A stretch of DNA of 64,000 nt from Streptomyces chrestomyceticus JCM 4735 (GTDB taxonomy: Bacteria > Actinomycetota > Actinomycetes > Streptomycetales > Streptomycetaceae). The notes below the pieces were generated by a model that worked only from the letters and a program-made list of their open reading frames with translations, did not search any database and had not been told where the DNA came from. Below are positions 1-8,112 of the stretch, in pieces (the stretch's first letter is position 1; every line of letters begins with the position of its first letter). Location: the NCBI RefSeq assembly GCF_003865135.1, contig NZ_BHZC01000001.1:682001-746000 (forward strand). Reading direction: 5' to 3'. The position numbers were made by a program, and so were the translations under genes.

Positions 1-334
1 CCAGTTTCCGCAGCCGCCGGTGATCGTCGCCGCCGGCGTGCAGCATGCCGGCGCCGCGGATGACGGCGATCAGTTCCCAGTGGTCGGGGACGCGGCCGGA
101 GGCCAGGTCCGGCCAGTACGCGGCGTCCTTGGTCAGCTCCGGGTGACCGAGGACCAACTGGGCGGTGGTGTGGTCCACCGCCGCCCAGGCCGCCACGTCA
201 CCCGGAAGTCTCACCGGCACCAGGCCCCCTTCCGTATGGAGCTGTCTCGCCTCCTCCGCCGGATCGGCCTGCGGGACCAACGGGAACAGCGGACGGTGCG
301 TCAGCGACACGACAACTCCAGGAACAACCATCAT
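1..334 (-). CDS. Cytochrome P450, N-terminal part (3' end outside window)
   Basis: Reading the minus strand from the ATG pair at 334/331 gives an open frame that runs off the left edge. The translation has a proline-rich N-terminus (HRPLFPLVPQADP), then VRLPGDVAAWAAVDHTTAQLVLGHPELTKDA, and ends in a DDHRRLRKL segment. That last stretch matches the H-x-R-L-R-x-L of the actinobacterial P450 C-helix region (family knowledge), and the spacing from the start fits. The heme-binding Cys loop lies outside the window, so activity cannot be judged. It presumably acts as a soluble monooxygenase needing ferredoxin partners; substrate unknown. The choice between the two adjacent ATGs is not resolved. Confidence 0.8.
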   Translation of the reverse strand, partial: MMVVPGVVVSLTHRPLFPLVPQADPAEEARQLHTEGGLVPVRLPGDVAAWAAVDHTTAQLVLGHPELTKDAAYWPDLASGRVPDHWELIAVIRGAGMLHAGGDDHRRLRKL

Positions 335-820
335 TACGGACACATACGACGAGAGCCCACATCACGAGCCCCGCCCCACAATCTGCCCCGACCTTCACCT
401 GGATGAATCCACCGCGCCAGGTGCTGTCGCCCACACCTCTCCGCGCACGCCCGGACCGCCGGCCCCGCCCGCAAGGTGGCAGGTGCGCCAGGCCGGGCGT
501 CCGAAGACGGGAGTCGACTGGCTTGAGTACGGCCGTCCTGTGCGGTCCACGGGCATGCCGAGGCTCCGGCATGGGCGGTATCGCGCCAGAAAACCCGCCC
601 CTCCGGCGACGCTGCCGACCCAGCGGCCCCCGCCCCTCACCGGCGCACCTCCCGCACAAGGCGGCGCCGGGATGTGCCGTACACCGGCGGATGGCCGCAT
701 TCTTGGCCTGTGCGCCGAGCGAACCGGTCGGCGTCATTCACCCTGCGGATTCCGGCCTCCGCGGGGCTATCTTGGCTGGCGGCCCGGGGAGCGGCCCCGA
801 GCCGGAGCGAGGGGGAAGAC
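335..820. other. Intergenic region between P450 and lectin gene
   Basis: This stretch separates the divergent P450 and lectin genes. All six frames are open in places because of the GC content, but none has a convincing start, ribosome site and protein-like composition together. It probably contains both promoters; I could not single out either. Confidence 0.5.
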
Positions 821-1162
821 ATGGCCAACGCGGACTTCCGGGCCAGGACGTCGATCCGCCGGAACCAGGCCTGGACATCCGGTGACGGCAACACCCTTCT
901 GCGCCTGCAGGAAGACGGCAACTTCGTCGTCTACCGCCAGGGCAAGGCGGCCTGGCAGGCGGACAACGTGTACCCGAACGGTGACACGGCGGCCTTCGAA
1001 TTGAACGGCGACCTCGTCGTTTACGACTCCAACGGCCGGCAGATCTGGCACTCCGACACCGGCGGCAACCACGGAGCCCTGTTCTCCGTGCAGGACGACG
1101 GCAACATCGTCATCTACAACGCCGACGGCCGCCCGATCTGGCAGACCGACACCGCGGGCTGA
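821..1162 (+). CDS. Small B-lectin (bulb-lectin-like) domain protein
   Basis: 113 residues, starting at an ATG preceded by a GGGGGAA ribosome site. Three repeats carry the mannose-binding QxDxNxVxY signature or close variants: LQEDGNFVVY, LNGDLVVY and VQDDGNIVIY. Each is followed by a W-containing strand (AAWQADN, QIWHSDT, PIWQTDT). This is a complete beta-prism II (B_lectin) domain with no signal peptide visible, so it is likely cytoplasmic or exported by a non-classical route. Related small lectins in bacteria include the LlpA-type bacteriocins, but those are usually two-domain; function here is unknown. It stands alone and is followed by a hairpin. Confidence 0.85.
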   Translation: MANADFRARTSIRRNQAWTSGDGNTLLRLQEDGNFVVYRQGKAAWQADNVYPNGDTAAFELNGDLVVYDSNGRQIWHSDTGGNHGALFSVQDDGNIVIYNADGRPIWQTDTAG

Positions 1163-1187
1163 CACCGCGTACCGACACGGCGAGCCG

Positions 1188-1228
1188 AGCCCCTGCCGAC
1201 GTTCCGCGACACCGCGGCGGCAGGGGCT
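1188..1228. terminator. Stem-loop between convergent lectin and MarR genes
   Basis: Perfect 11-bp inverted repeat (AGCCCCTGCCG at 1188-1198 against CGGCAGGGGCT at 1218-1228). It sits just past the lectin stop and just past the 3' end of the MarR gene, so it could serve both directions. There is no T-run. Confidence 0.6.
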
Positions 1229-1248
1229 TGCGCCGTGTGGCGCCGCGG

Positions 1249-1782
1249 TCAGTCGCCGAGGGCCTCCGTCATGCGGTCGAGGTCGGCGAGGAGGGCGGTC
1301 AGGCGCTGCTGCGGGATGGCGGCGACCATCCGCCGCTCGATGGCGTAGACGGCGCCACGGGCCAGTTCGAGGCGGCCGCGGCCCGCGTCGGTGAGATGGG
1401 CGGGCAGGGCGCGGCCGTGGTCCGTGGTGCGCGGCCGGGAGACCAGCTCCGCGTCCTGCAGGCCGCGCAGTACGACGTTCATGGACTGCCGCGTGACGAA
1501 CGTGCCGCGGGCGAGTTCGGCGTTGGACAGACCGGGCTGGTGGTCGAGCAGTTCGAGGCAGGAGTACTGCGGCACCGTCAGGCCGTACTCGCGCAGGGCC
1601 TTGTCCATGGCGCCGCGCAGGGCGGCGGCGGAGCGTTTGAGGCGGTACCCCACGTGCTCGGTGATGTCCTGGACGGGGTGCGGCGGCTGCACGGGCGCAC
1701 GGTCCTCCGCGGCTCTCCGCTCCTCCGCGGGCTTCCGACGCTCCGTGGGCTTCCGGTGTTCTGCGGGCTTCCGGTCTTCCAT
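1249..1782 (-). CDS. MarR-family transcriptional regulator
   Basis: 177 residues. After a highly charged N-terminal tail with repeated (R)KP(A/T)E units (about residues 1-35) comes a MarR winged helix: LREYGLTVPQYSCLELLDHQPGLSNAELARGTFVTRQSMNVVLRGLQDAELVSRPRTTDHGRALPAHLT, with the typical recognition helix and the DxR wing (TTDHGR). A C-terminal dimerisation helix follows. It is divergent from the VOC-fold gene at 1887, and the shared intergenic region carries a long inverted repeat overlapping a promoter. It is therefore likely a repressor of that gene and of itself. The low-complexity tail could mean the true start is further inside, for example just before PVQDITEHV, but no better ribosome site decides it. 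Confidence 0.85.
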   Translation of the reverse strand: MEDRKPAEHRKPTERRKPAEERRAAEDRAPVQPPHPVQDITEHVGYRLKRSAAALRGAMDKALREYGLTVPQYSCLELLDHQPGLSNAELARGTFVTRQSMNVVLRGLQDAELVSRPRTTDHGRALPAHLTDAGRGRLELARGAVYAIERRMVAAIPQQRLTALLADLDRMTEALGD

Positions 1783-1841
1783 GTCAGGAGTTTGACACAG
1801 CTTCCCGCCGTCCGTACATTCCTCGATGTCAAAGTCCTGAC
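1783..1841. promoter_or_regulatory. MarR operator and VOC-gene promoter
   Basis: An inverted repeat with 15-bp arms and one mismatch: GTCAGGAGTTTGACA at 1783-1797 and TGTCAAAGTCCTGAC at 1827-1841. The left arm contains a perfect TTGACA -35 (1792-1797). A TACATT -10 follows at 1815-1820 with the ideal 17-bp spacing, pointing toward the VOC gene. A regulator bound to the arms would cover this promoter and the start of marR. Confidence 0.8.
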
Positions 1842-1886
1842 TTCACCGGTCCCGGCACGCCGGACACCACGGAATGGGGAAGCCCT

Positions 1887-2258
1887 ATGACCGCCACCCT
1901 CCTCGGCCCCGACTTCGTCGCTCTGCAGGTACGCGACGTCGAAGCGGCGGCCGCCTTCTGCGAGCAGCACCTCGGTCTGCGCCGGGCCCCCGCGTCACCC
2001 CCCGGCGCGGTGGTGTTCGCCACCGAGCCCGTCGCGTTCGCCGTCCGCGAGCCGCTGCCGGGCGTGGACCTCGACGGGGCCGACCGGCCCGGCCTCGGGG
2101 TGGCCCTGTGGTTCCGCACCACGGACGCCCAGGAACTCCACGACCAGCTCGTCGCCGCCGGGGTGACCGTCCTCAGCCCGCCGCGGACCACTCCGTTCGG
2201 CCTGGCCTTCACCTTCGCCGGTCCCGAGGGGTACGCCATCACGGCGCACGGAAACTGA
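1887..2258 (+). CDS. VOC-fold (glyoxalase/bleomycin-resistance type) protein
   Basis: 123 residues, start ATG in a GGGGAAGCCCT context. The paired beta-alpha-beta-beta-beta units of the vicinal-oxygen-chelate fold are visible: DFVALQVRDVEAAAAFCEQHLGLRR in the first half, and ALWFRTTDAQELHDQLVAAGVTVLSPP ... GLAFTFAGPEGYAITAH in the second. The family includes glyoxalase I, dioxygenases and antibiotic-binding proteins; substrate cannot be read from the sequence. Control by the divergent MarR protein suggests a response to a small aromatic or oxidising compound (inference). Its 3' end overlaps the end of the convergent WYL regulator gene by 20 bp. Confidence 0.85.
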   Translation: MTATLLGPDFVALQVRDVEAAAAFCEQHLGLRRAPASPPGAVVFATEPVAFAVREPLPGVDLDGADRPGLGVALWFRTTDAQELHDQLVAAGVTVLSPPRTTPFGLAFTFAGPEGYAITAHGN

Positions 2259-3312
2259 CCGACGGCGCCGGGCTCCCCGGAGCCTCCCCGCCGGCGGGCC
2301 GCCCGGCCTGGTGGCCCGCCGCCGCCTTCGCGTAACGGTGGGCCAGTTCCTCGCACGCCGCGGCCAGTTCCAGCGGGCCGATCACTTCGATGTCGCAGGC
2401 GAAGGTTCCGATCAGGGCCGCCAGCCCCGGCCACGACCAGGCGCCGAGGCCGAGCCGGCAGCGGCCCGGGCCGGCTTCCTCGACCACGGCACCGCCGGGC
2501 GCCCAGCGGGCGACGACCGCGGCGGGGGCGTCGAGGATCACCTCGCCGTGGCAGGCCCACTGGTCCGGAGCGTCGCCGCGGTCGAGCTGCCCGACGACGA
2601 ACGCCGTCACATCGGCGCCGGGCAGGTCCCGCGGCGCGAAGCGGAGCCCGGTGGGCGCGTGCGGGGCGATCCGGTCGACCCGGAAGGTACGCCAGTGGGA
2701 CCGCTCCACGTCCCATGCGACGAGGTACCAGCGGCCCGACCACATCACGAGGTGATGCGGCTCCACCCGGAACGGCCGCTCCGGTTCCTCGTCAGCAGCC
2801 CCCGCCGTACGGGCGGGCCCGCCGCTGCTCGCGTGGTCGAAGGTCAGCACCTCGCGGTGGCGGACGGCGGTGCCCACGGCGAGCAGCACCCGGGAGTCGA
2901 CCGGGGGCGCCGCGAGGTCCCAGGCGTTGTCGATCGACGTCACCCGCACCGCGTCGACCCGTTGCCGCAGCCGCTTCGGCATGACCTGGCGGACGGTGGC
3001 GAGTGCGCGGGCGGCCGCTTCTCCGAGGCCGGCCACCGTGGAGGGAGCGGTCTGCAGTGCGACGGCGACCGCGATGGCCTGCTCGTCGTCGAACAGCAGG
3101 GGCGGGATCTTCGCGCCCGCGTCCAGCCTGTACGCGCCTCCCGGCCCTTTGCTGACACGTACGGGATAGCCCAGTTCCCGAAGCCTGCCGATGTCCCGGC
3201 GCACCGTGCGCGGACTCACCTCCAGGCGTTCCGCCAGTACCGAAGCCGGCCAGTCGCGCCGGGACTGGAAGAGGGAGAGCAGGAGGAGAAGGCGCGCCGA
3301 TGTTTCTGCCAT
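2239..3312 (-). CDS. WYL-domain (YafY/DeoR-type) transcriptional regulator
   Basis: 357 residues from the ATG at 3312 (MAETSARLLLLLSLFQSRRDW). The N-terminal helix-turn-helix of the HTH_11 type reads LAERLEVSPRTVRRDIGRLRELGYPV, residues about 24-50, followed by the KGPGGAYRL wing. The WYL domain contains the name-giving residues in MWSGRWYLVAWDVERSHWRTFRVDRI. A C-terminal WCX-like region follows. The frame is open further upstream, but those codons lie in the divergent MFS promoter region. It is divergent from an MFS exporter gene, 62 bp apart, and is the likely regulator of it. Ligand unknown. Confidence 0.88.
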   Translation of the reverse strand: MAETSARLLLLLSLFQSRRDWPASVLAERLEVSPRTVRRDIGRLRELGYPVRVSKGPGGAYRLDAGAKIPPLLFDDEQAIAVAVALQTAPSTVAGLGEAAARALATVRQVMPKRLRQRVDAVRVTSIDNAWDLAAPPVDSRVLLAVGTAVRHREVLTFDHASSGGPARTAGAADEEPERPFRVEPHHLVMWSGRWYLVAWDVERSHWRTFRVDRIAPHAPTGLRFAPRDLPGADVTAFVVGQLDRGDAPDQWACHGEVILDAPAAVVARWAPGGAVVEEAGPGRCRLGLGAWSWPGLAALIGTFACDIEVIGPLELAAACEELAHRYAKAAAGHQAGRPAGGEAPGSPAPSVSFRAP

Positions 3313-3374
3313 GGCCCCAACGTGCCAGGAATAGCGGCCGTCAGGTGGCCGGTACTCCTGTGACGCTGGCCCGC

Positions 3375-4916
3375 ATGACCACTTCTTCCCACCTGGGCGG
3401 CGGCGCGGCGGCCGCCGTCCCCGCAGATCAGACGGCACCGGAGCCGGGAGCGCAGCTCGCTGCCGCTTCCGGCCCTTCCTCGGTGATCGCCCTCGTCGTG
3501 GTGCTCGTCGCCTCGTTCATGGAACTGCTGGACGCGACGATCGTCACGGTCGCCGCCCCGGCGATCGCCGACGGACTGGGGGCCGGTGAGGCCGCCCTCC
3601 AATGGACGGTCGCCGGGTACACCCTCGCGCTCGGCGCCGGGCTGATCACCGGTGGGCGCGTCGGCGACCAGTTCGGACGGCGGCGCGTCTTCCTGACCGG
3701 GCTGGCGGCGTTCGCGGTGGCCTCGGCGGCCTGCGCGCTCGCGCCGGACCCGGCGGTCCTCGTCGCCACCCGTGTCGGCCAGGGGCTGGCGGGCGGGCTG
3801 ATGGTGCCCCAGGTGTTCGGCATCATCCGGTCGTCCTTCGCGCCGGCCGCCCGGGCGAAGGCGTTCGGCGCGTACGGGGCGGTGCTCGGGCTCGCCTCGG
3901 TGGCGGGTCCGCTGCTCGGCGGTCTGCTCGTCGACGCGGACGTGTTCGGTCTGGGCTGGCGGACGATCTTCTGGGTGAACGTTCCGGTCGCGGCCGTCGG
4001 ACTCGTACTCGGCGTGCGGTTCCTGCCCGAGTCGAACGGGGCCGGGCGGGCCCCGCTGGACCTGCCCGGCGCGGCGCTCGCGGCGGCGGCCGCGGTGTGC
4101 GTCCTCCTGCCTCTGGTCCAGGGGCACGCCCAAGGCTGGCCCTGGTGGGGCTTCGTCCTCCTGGCCCTGTCGGTACCGGTCACGGCCCTGTTCCTCAGGA
4201 GGGAACGCCGCCTGGTCGCGTGCGGCGGTCAGCCGGTCCTCGATCCGGGGCTGTTGCGGGTACGGGCCTTCAGCAGCGGGCTGGCCGCCTCCGCGCTGTT
4301 CTTCGGCGCCATCGGATCGTTCTTCCTGCTGCTGTCGCTGTACCTCCAGTACGGCACCGGCCGCTCGGCCCTGGAAGCCGGGCTGGTGATCCTCCCGTAC
4401 GCGGTCGGCTCGATCCTCACGTCGGGAGCCGGTGTGCAACTGGCCGCCCGCGCGGGGCGTCTGCTGCTCGTCACCGGTTCGCTCGTCCTCGCCGTCTCGC
4501 AGCTCCTCCTGCTGCTCGTCGTACACGGCGGGGACGCCCCTTCGTACTGGGAGCTGGCGCTGCCGCTGTTCATCGGCGGGCTCGGGCTGGGGCTCACCTC
4601 GCCCTCGCTGGTCGACGTCGTCCTCACCGGGGTGCCCGCGCGGGACGCCGGCGCCGCCGGCGGCGTGCTCACCACCGTCGGCCAGATCGGGAACGCGATC
4701 GGCGTGGCCGCCTTGGGCGTGGGGTTCTTCACCGCACTGGACACGGCCTCCGCGGCGGGGTCTCCCCCGCTCACGGCCTATGGAGACGCGTTCTCCTCCG
4801 TCCTGCCGTGGCAGATCGCGTGCTACGTCGTGGCGGCGGCACTGATGCTGCTGCTCCCCAAGCACCCGGACGCTCCAGGAGGCGGTCCGGTGACGGCGAG
4901 TGATGCGGAGAGGTGA
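3375..4916 (+). CDS. MFS transporter, DHA2/EmrB-type drug efflux
   Basis: 513 residues from ATG 3375 (MTTSSHLGGG). Family hallmarks seen: MELLDATIVTVAAPAIADGL in TM1, the motif-A loop GGRVGDQFGRRRVFLTG between TM2 and TM3, and the motif-C-like GAYGAVLGLASVAGPLLGG in TM5. About 14 hydrophobic segments are present, fitting the DHA2 family. It is a proton-driven exporter in the cytoplasmic membrane; substrate not predictable. The divergent WYL regulator probably controls it. A strong hairpin lies 130 bp downstream. Confidence 0.9.
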   Translation: MTTSSHLGGGAAAAVPADQTAPEPGAQLAAASGPSSVIALVVVLVASFMELLDATIVTVAAPAIADGLGAGEAALQWTVAGYTLALGAGLITGGRVGDQFGRRRVFLTGLAAFAVASAACALAPDPAVLVATRVGQGLAGGLMVPQVFGIIRSSFAPAARAKAFGAYGAVLGLASVAGPLLGGLLVDADVFGLGWRTIFWVNVPVAAVGLVLGVRFLPESNGAGRAPLDLPGAALAAAAAVCVLLPLVQGHAQGWPWWGFVLLALSVPVTALFLRRERRLVACGGQPVLDPGLLRVRAFSSGLAASALFFGAIGSFFLLLSLYLQYGTGRSALEAGLVILPYAVGSILTSGAGVQLAARAGRLLLVTGSLVLAVSQLLLLLVVHGGDAPSYWELALPLFIGGLGLGLTSPSLVDVVLTGVPARDAGAAGGVLTTVGQIGNAIGVAALGVGFFTALDTASAAGSPPLTAYGDAFSSVLPWQIACYVVAAALMLLLPKHPDAPGGGPVTASDAER

Positions 4917-4985
4917 GAGGGCCGCGGGTGGCGTGCGGCTTCGCCGGGGCAGTGACGCGCTGGGAGCGGAGCGGCGTGCCGCGGA

Positions 4986-5033
4986 TGGAGCAGTGCTCCG
5001 TCGGTGGAGCAGCGCTCCCTGAGGGAGTGCTGC
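4986..5033. repeat. Tandem short palindromes (GGAGCAgYGCTCC type)
   Basis: Two near-identical 14-mers, TGGAGCAGTGCTCC (4986-4999) and TGGAGCAGCGCTCC (5005-5018), lie 19 bp apart. They are followed by the related GGGAGTGCTGCT. Each can form a small hairpin. They sit in the 390-bp region after the MFS gene, in which I see no gene. Confidence 0.5.
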
Positions 5034-5050
5034 TGCGCGGCGGAGTGGTG

Positions 5051-5089
5051 GGCCGGGTTCCGGGCGGGCGAGCCGTCCGGAACCCGGCC
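5051..5089. terminator. Stem-loop downstream of MFS gene
   Basis: Perfect 13-bp inverted repeat, GGCCGGGTTCCGG (5051-5063) and CCGGAACCCGGCC (5077-5089), with a 13-nt loop. A likely transcription end for the MFS gene. Confidence 0.65.
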
Positions 5090-5307
5090 GTGCGGCGGCC
5101 TCTGGGGCGGCTGATCAGTGGCGGGGTGCGCCGTGGATGATTTCTGCGCCCCCTGATGACGACCCGTGCTCCGGTATGCGCTTCGTGCGCCGGTGCCGCG
5201 CGTCCGTGGCCTCGACGTAACCGTTCCTAGGGGGTTTTGTGATGTTTTTGTAGGCGCACTCTGTGCTTGGGGGAGTCATGGACTTCGGGGGCCGGGGGGA
5301 GGGCATC

Positions 5308-5388
5308 ATGTGTGACAGCCAGTACGGCGCCCAGGTCATCCACGGGCCCGACGGCAGATCGTCATGCAACTGCGGAGCAGCCGGATGA
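5308..5388 (+). CDS. Tiny Cys-containing ORF (26 aa), coupled to next gene
   Basis: ATG TGT GAC... preceded by a strong GGGGGGAGGG ribosome site 4 nt upstream. It reads MCDSQYGAQVIHGPDG and ends RSSCNCGAAG; three of its 26 residues are Cys. Its TGA overlaps the ATG of the following ORF (ATGA), the usual sign of translational coupling. Not recognised as a known family. The ribosome site and the overlap support translation, but an ORF this short could also be a leader controlling the next gene. Confidence 0.5.
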   Translation: MCDSQYGAQVIHGPDGRSSCNCGAAG

Positions 5389-5561
5389 CAGAGAACCATG
5401 GTGTCCCGACGGAGGAAAGTGTGAGCGCCGGCGAACCACTGCCGGTGTACTTCACCTCCGCCACCTGCCCGGAGTGCCAGAGCGCGAACGACGGCCTCAA
5501 CGGCCGTTTCGCGTGCGGCGCTTGCGGCACCACGTACGCATTGGAGCCGCCCACACTCTGA
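5385..5561 (+). CDS. Small zinc-ribbon protein (58 aa)
   Basis: Starts at the ATG in the ATGA overlap with the tiny ORF before it. An alternative is GTG 5421, which has its own GGAGG site. The C-terminal half has two CxxC knuckles, CPEC and CGAC, 14 residues apart: a minimal zinc ribbon. The rest (FTSATCPECQSANDGLNGRF, TTYALEPP) is typical of tiny actinobacterial zinc-ribbon proteins of unknown role. Cytoplasmic; function not assignable. Confidence 0.6.
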   Translation: MTENHGVPTEESVSAGEPLPVYFTSATCPECQSANDGLNGRFACGACGTTYALEPPTL

Positions 5562-5576
5562 CTCCCGGGCAGCGCC

Positions 5577-6092
5577 TCACCCCTCGGCCCGCTGCTGCGT
5601 GGCGCTCCAGGCGTACTGCAGCCAGTCCGAGACCGTGACGGCACTCAGTCCGCAGGCGGCCAGCCGGGTGGCCCGCGGGGCGACGGCATAACCGCAGACC
5701 AGCGAGGTGCCGACCCAGGCGGCCAGGCAGAAGGGGCAGGCGAGCAGTTCGCCGGTGGCCAGGCGGAGCCCGTGGCCCCGGGGCTCGTCCATCACTTCAT
5801 TGGCGCCGGCGGTCCCCGTACGCCGGGTGAACGGCGCCCGCACCAGACCGGTGATCTTGTCCCTGGCCAGCAGCCGCGACACCTTGTACGTCGCCGTCCC
5901 CAGGAGCAGCACGTCCCACGGAGGCACCCGGGCGGGCAGGGTACGTCCGGACCTCCGGAAGCCCAGCGCGAACAGGGCCGTGGCCGTCAGATAGGTCCCG
6001 GCCAGCACGGCGTAGCCCCGCAGGGGCACCTCCTCCGCTTCCGCCTCCGGGCCGCCGGGCCCGCCTTCTTCCGGGAACCGGTTGACTGCCAT
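5577..6092 (-). CDS. DUF1360 membrane protein
   Basis: 171 residues from ATG 6092, chosen because GGAGG stands 4 nt upstream; the frame is open further up without a ribosome site. Seen: TM segment GYAVLAGTYLTATALFALGF, then PPWDVLLLGTATYKVSRLLARDKIT, an ELLACPFCLAAWVGT motif and a further hydrophobic stretch. The pattern VSRLxxRDxxT plus CPFCxxxW is diagnostic for DUF1360 (sporulation-associated YjcA-like family). Probably a small inner-membrane protein; biochemical role unknown. Confidence 0.85.
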   Translation of the reverse strand: MAVNRFPEEGGPGGPEAEAEEVPLRGYAVLAGTYLTATALFALGFRRSGRTLPARVPPWDVLLLGTATYKVSRLLARDKITGLVRAPFTRRTGTAGANEVMDEPRGHGLRLATGELLACPFCLAAWVGTSLVCGYAVAPRATRLAACGLSAVTVSDWLQYAWSATQQRAEG

Positions 6093-6307
6093 GCTGCCTC
6101 CTACGACGACGCCGAGGCTGGACCGGTACCCCCGGAACCGCCCGGTGCACGCCGACGAGACCGAGATGCGACCGAATGCGTCACCGATTTCTTCGGCTGG
6201 ACCGAATCGGCACATCCGCCCGGCCGTGCATCGGCCCACCGGGCCCACGCAGGCCGGGACGTGCCCCCCGGGAAGCGGCCCGCCTCCCGGCCCGGCGCAG
6301 CCACCTG

Positions 6308-7246
6308 TCAGGCGGCGCCGGCACCGCCCTTCGCCCGGGCCGCGAGGTCCTTGAGCATCTGTATCAGGTCGGCCGTCTCACCGGCGGGCGGCGCCTTCAC
6401 CGACGCCGTGGTGCCGTAGTCGGAGTAGGTCGAGGTGACGCGCATCGTGCCCTGCGGCGTCTTGATCTGCGAGTCCATCTTCACCGGGTACTGGTCACCG
6501 TCGACCCAGACGTCGTAGTCGTACCCCTTGATGCCGGTCTTCCCCATGTTCGCGACCAGCTTCTCGCGCTCGGCGGGCGTGAGCAGCTCCACGGTCTTGC
6601 GGCCCTTGATGGCCTCCTGGACCGTCAGCGAGCCCCGGTAGTGCCGCACCTTCCGGCCGTCCACCTCGGCGGGCCCGAGGTCCTTGATGTCCCGGGAGTT
6701 GAGCAGCATGGCGAGCTGCTGGGACGGGTCCTGCTGCATGTCCTGCAGACCGGCGGCCATCTGCTGGGCGGCCTTGCCGCCGGCCTCCGCCGCGGCCGCC
6801 TTCAGGTCGATCTTGGCCCACTTCTTGTCACCGTAACCGTCGATCTGCGCGCCCATGCCGGTGCGCAGGTCGGTGTAGATGGCGTCGTCGGCCCAGATCA
6901 CGTGGTTCTTCTCGGCGCCGCCGGCCGCCGCGCCGGGCTTGCTCTCGGTCACCGTCACGTCCATGGCCAGCGGGTGCCAGCCCATGACGCCGGCCACCCG
7001 CGTCTCGCCGCCGCCCTTCAGCGACGCGGGCAGCGTCATGGTCATCGAGACCTTCGCGGACTTCGCCGCCGCCGTCTTCTTGTACGCCGCCGTGAGCGCC
7101 TGCACCGACGCGCTCTGCCCCGCGCCCTGCTCGGCGCCCTCGGCCGCCTTGGTCTTGTCCCCGCCGTCCTGGCAGCTCGTCAGGCTCGCCGCCACGGCCA
7201 CGGCCGCCAGCGTCACTCCCACGCGCCGCGCGATGTGCTGGTGCAC
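6308..7246 (-). CDS. Secreted lipoprotein, LppX/LprG-like or related
   Basis: 312 residues from a GTG at 7246 with an AGGGGTGGG ribosome site. The N-terminus HIARRVGVTLAAVAVAASLTSC is a lipoprotein signal peptide with lipobox LTSC; a Gln/Asp/Gly-rich linker follows. The mature part has beta-rich repeats such as SMTMTLPASLKGGG, HVIWADDAIYTDLR, HYRGSLTV and YDYDVWVDGDQYPVKMDSQI ... GTMRVTSTYSDYG, as in LppX/LprAFG-fold lipoproteins of actinobacteria. It is anchored outside the membrane; a ligand-binding or envelope role is possible but unproven. Confidence 0.8.
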   Translation of the reverse strand: MHQHIARRVGVTLAAVAVAASLTSCQDGGDKTKAAEGAEQGAGQSASVQALTAAYKKTAAAKSAKVSMTMTLPASLKGGGETRVAGVMGWHPLAMDVTVTESKPGAAAGGAEKNHVIWADDAIYTDLRTGMGAQIDGYGDKKWAKIDLKAAAAEAGGKAAQQMAAGLQDMQQDPSQQLAMLLNSRDIKDLGPAEVDGRKVRHYRGSLTVQEAIKGRKTVELLTPAEREKLVANMGKTGIKGYDYDVWVDGDQYPVKMDSQIKTPQGTMRVTSTYSDYGTTASVKAPPAGETADLIQMLKDLAARAKGGAGAA

Positions 7247-7637
7247 GTCCCACCCCTGTTGCTCCACCCGTGGCGGTACCGCGTAGGCGCCACCTGGGTC
7301 AGTCCTGTTACCTACGCGACGCACAGTAATGCATAGGTCTGACATTCCGGTCCGACCAGGGCAGACCCCCGCCACTCCGGCCGGCCGGCACCTCCTGGAC
7401 CACGAGCTGGTCGCGTGCGACTTCGGCCGGTTGGGCGGGCTCCCACCTGGCCGAGGGGAGGGTGAAGACGTTTCATCTTCGCCATCTCCGTCCGCCGGAG
7501 GCACGTACACATGTGCGACCGCGCCATGGGAACTGATTTTCGCGTACGTCGGCGGAGGCGTAACCCACACGTCGCCGGAGAACCCGGACCTTCGCGCAGC
7601 GCGCTTCCCGAACCGCTCCGACGAAAGGTGGCCGGCC
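7247..7637. other. Divergent promoter region, lipoprotein / STAS gene
   Basis: 391 bp between two divergent genes. I see an imperfect palindrome, GAAGACGTTTCATCTTC, near 7466, but no clear -35/-10 pair and no convincing small gene. Confidence 0.4.
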
Positions 7638-8039
7638 ATGACCTCGCCTGCCGCGGGTTCCCGCTACCACTTGCTCACCCTCACCGGCCATCCCCCGACG
7701 GCCGCGGGACGCCTGGTCAGGGCTGTCCGGTCCGGGGCGACGACCCCGACGGTCCTGGTGGACGTGACCGCGGCCGGTGACCTGGACGTGGAGGCGCTGG
7801 GGGCGCTGGCCCGCCTGTCGATGCTGCTGCGTTCGACCGGGGGCGGAGTGGTGCTGGTCGGCGCCGGTCCCGTGGCACGCCAGTTGACCGCCCGTACCGG
7901 CACCGCCTGGCTGCTGCCCGCCCACCGCGACGTAGAGGCCGCAGTGGCCGCCCTGCCCGCCTCCGGGCGGCCGTGGACGGCCACCGAGCTGGCGCCGGGC
8001 CGCAGCAGCGCCTTACCCCGGCCCGCGGAGGGCAACTGA
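7638..8039 (+). CDS. STAS-domain protein (anti-sigma-factor antagonist-like)
   Basis: 133 residues from ATG 7638 (MTSPAAGSRYHLLTLTG), with AAAGGTGG upstream. The centre, TTPTVLVDVTAAGDLDVEALGALARLSMLLRSTGGGVVLVGAGP, has the beta-alpha-beta order of STAS domains. The usual D-S-S-G phospho-site is replaced by DLDVEALG, so it may not be phosphorylated by an RsbW-type kinase. Stands alone, 74 bp before the LysR gene. A role in partner switching is inferred. Confidence 0.7.
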   Translation: MTSPAAGSRYHLLTLTGHPPTAAGRLVRAVRSGATTPTVLVDVTAAGDLDVEALGALARLSMLLRSTGGGVVLVGAGPVARQLTARTGTAWLLPAHRDVEAAVAALPASGRPWTATELAPGRSSALPRPAEGN

Positions 8040-8112
8040 GCGGCGCGGAACGAGGGACAACGAGGGACAGGGGCCGCCCGGGCCCGGTGGCCGTACGGGT
8101 GAGAATCGGCGG

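Noticed and set aside
3216..4865. Minus-strand open frame of about 549 codons opposite the MFS gene
   Set aside because: Composition is Arg/Gly/Gln-rich without any family pattern, and it mirrors a clear DHA2 transporter; typical antisense frame of high-GC DNA.
4913..5140. 75-codon plus-strand frame after the MFS gene
   Set aside because: No ribosome site, low-complexity translation, and it spans a terminator hairpin and palindromic repeats.
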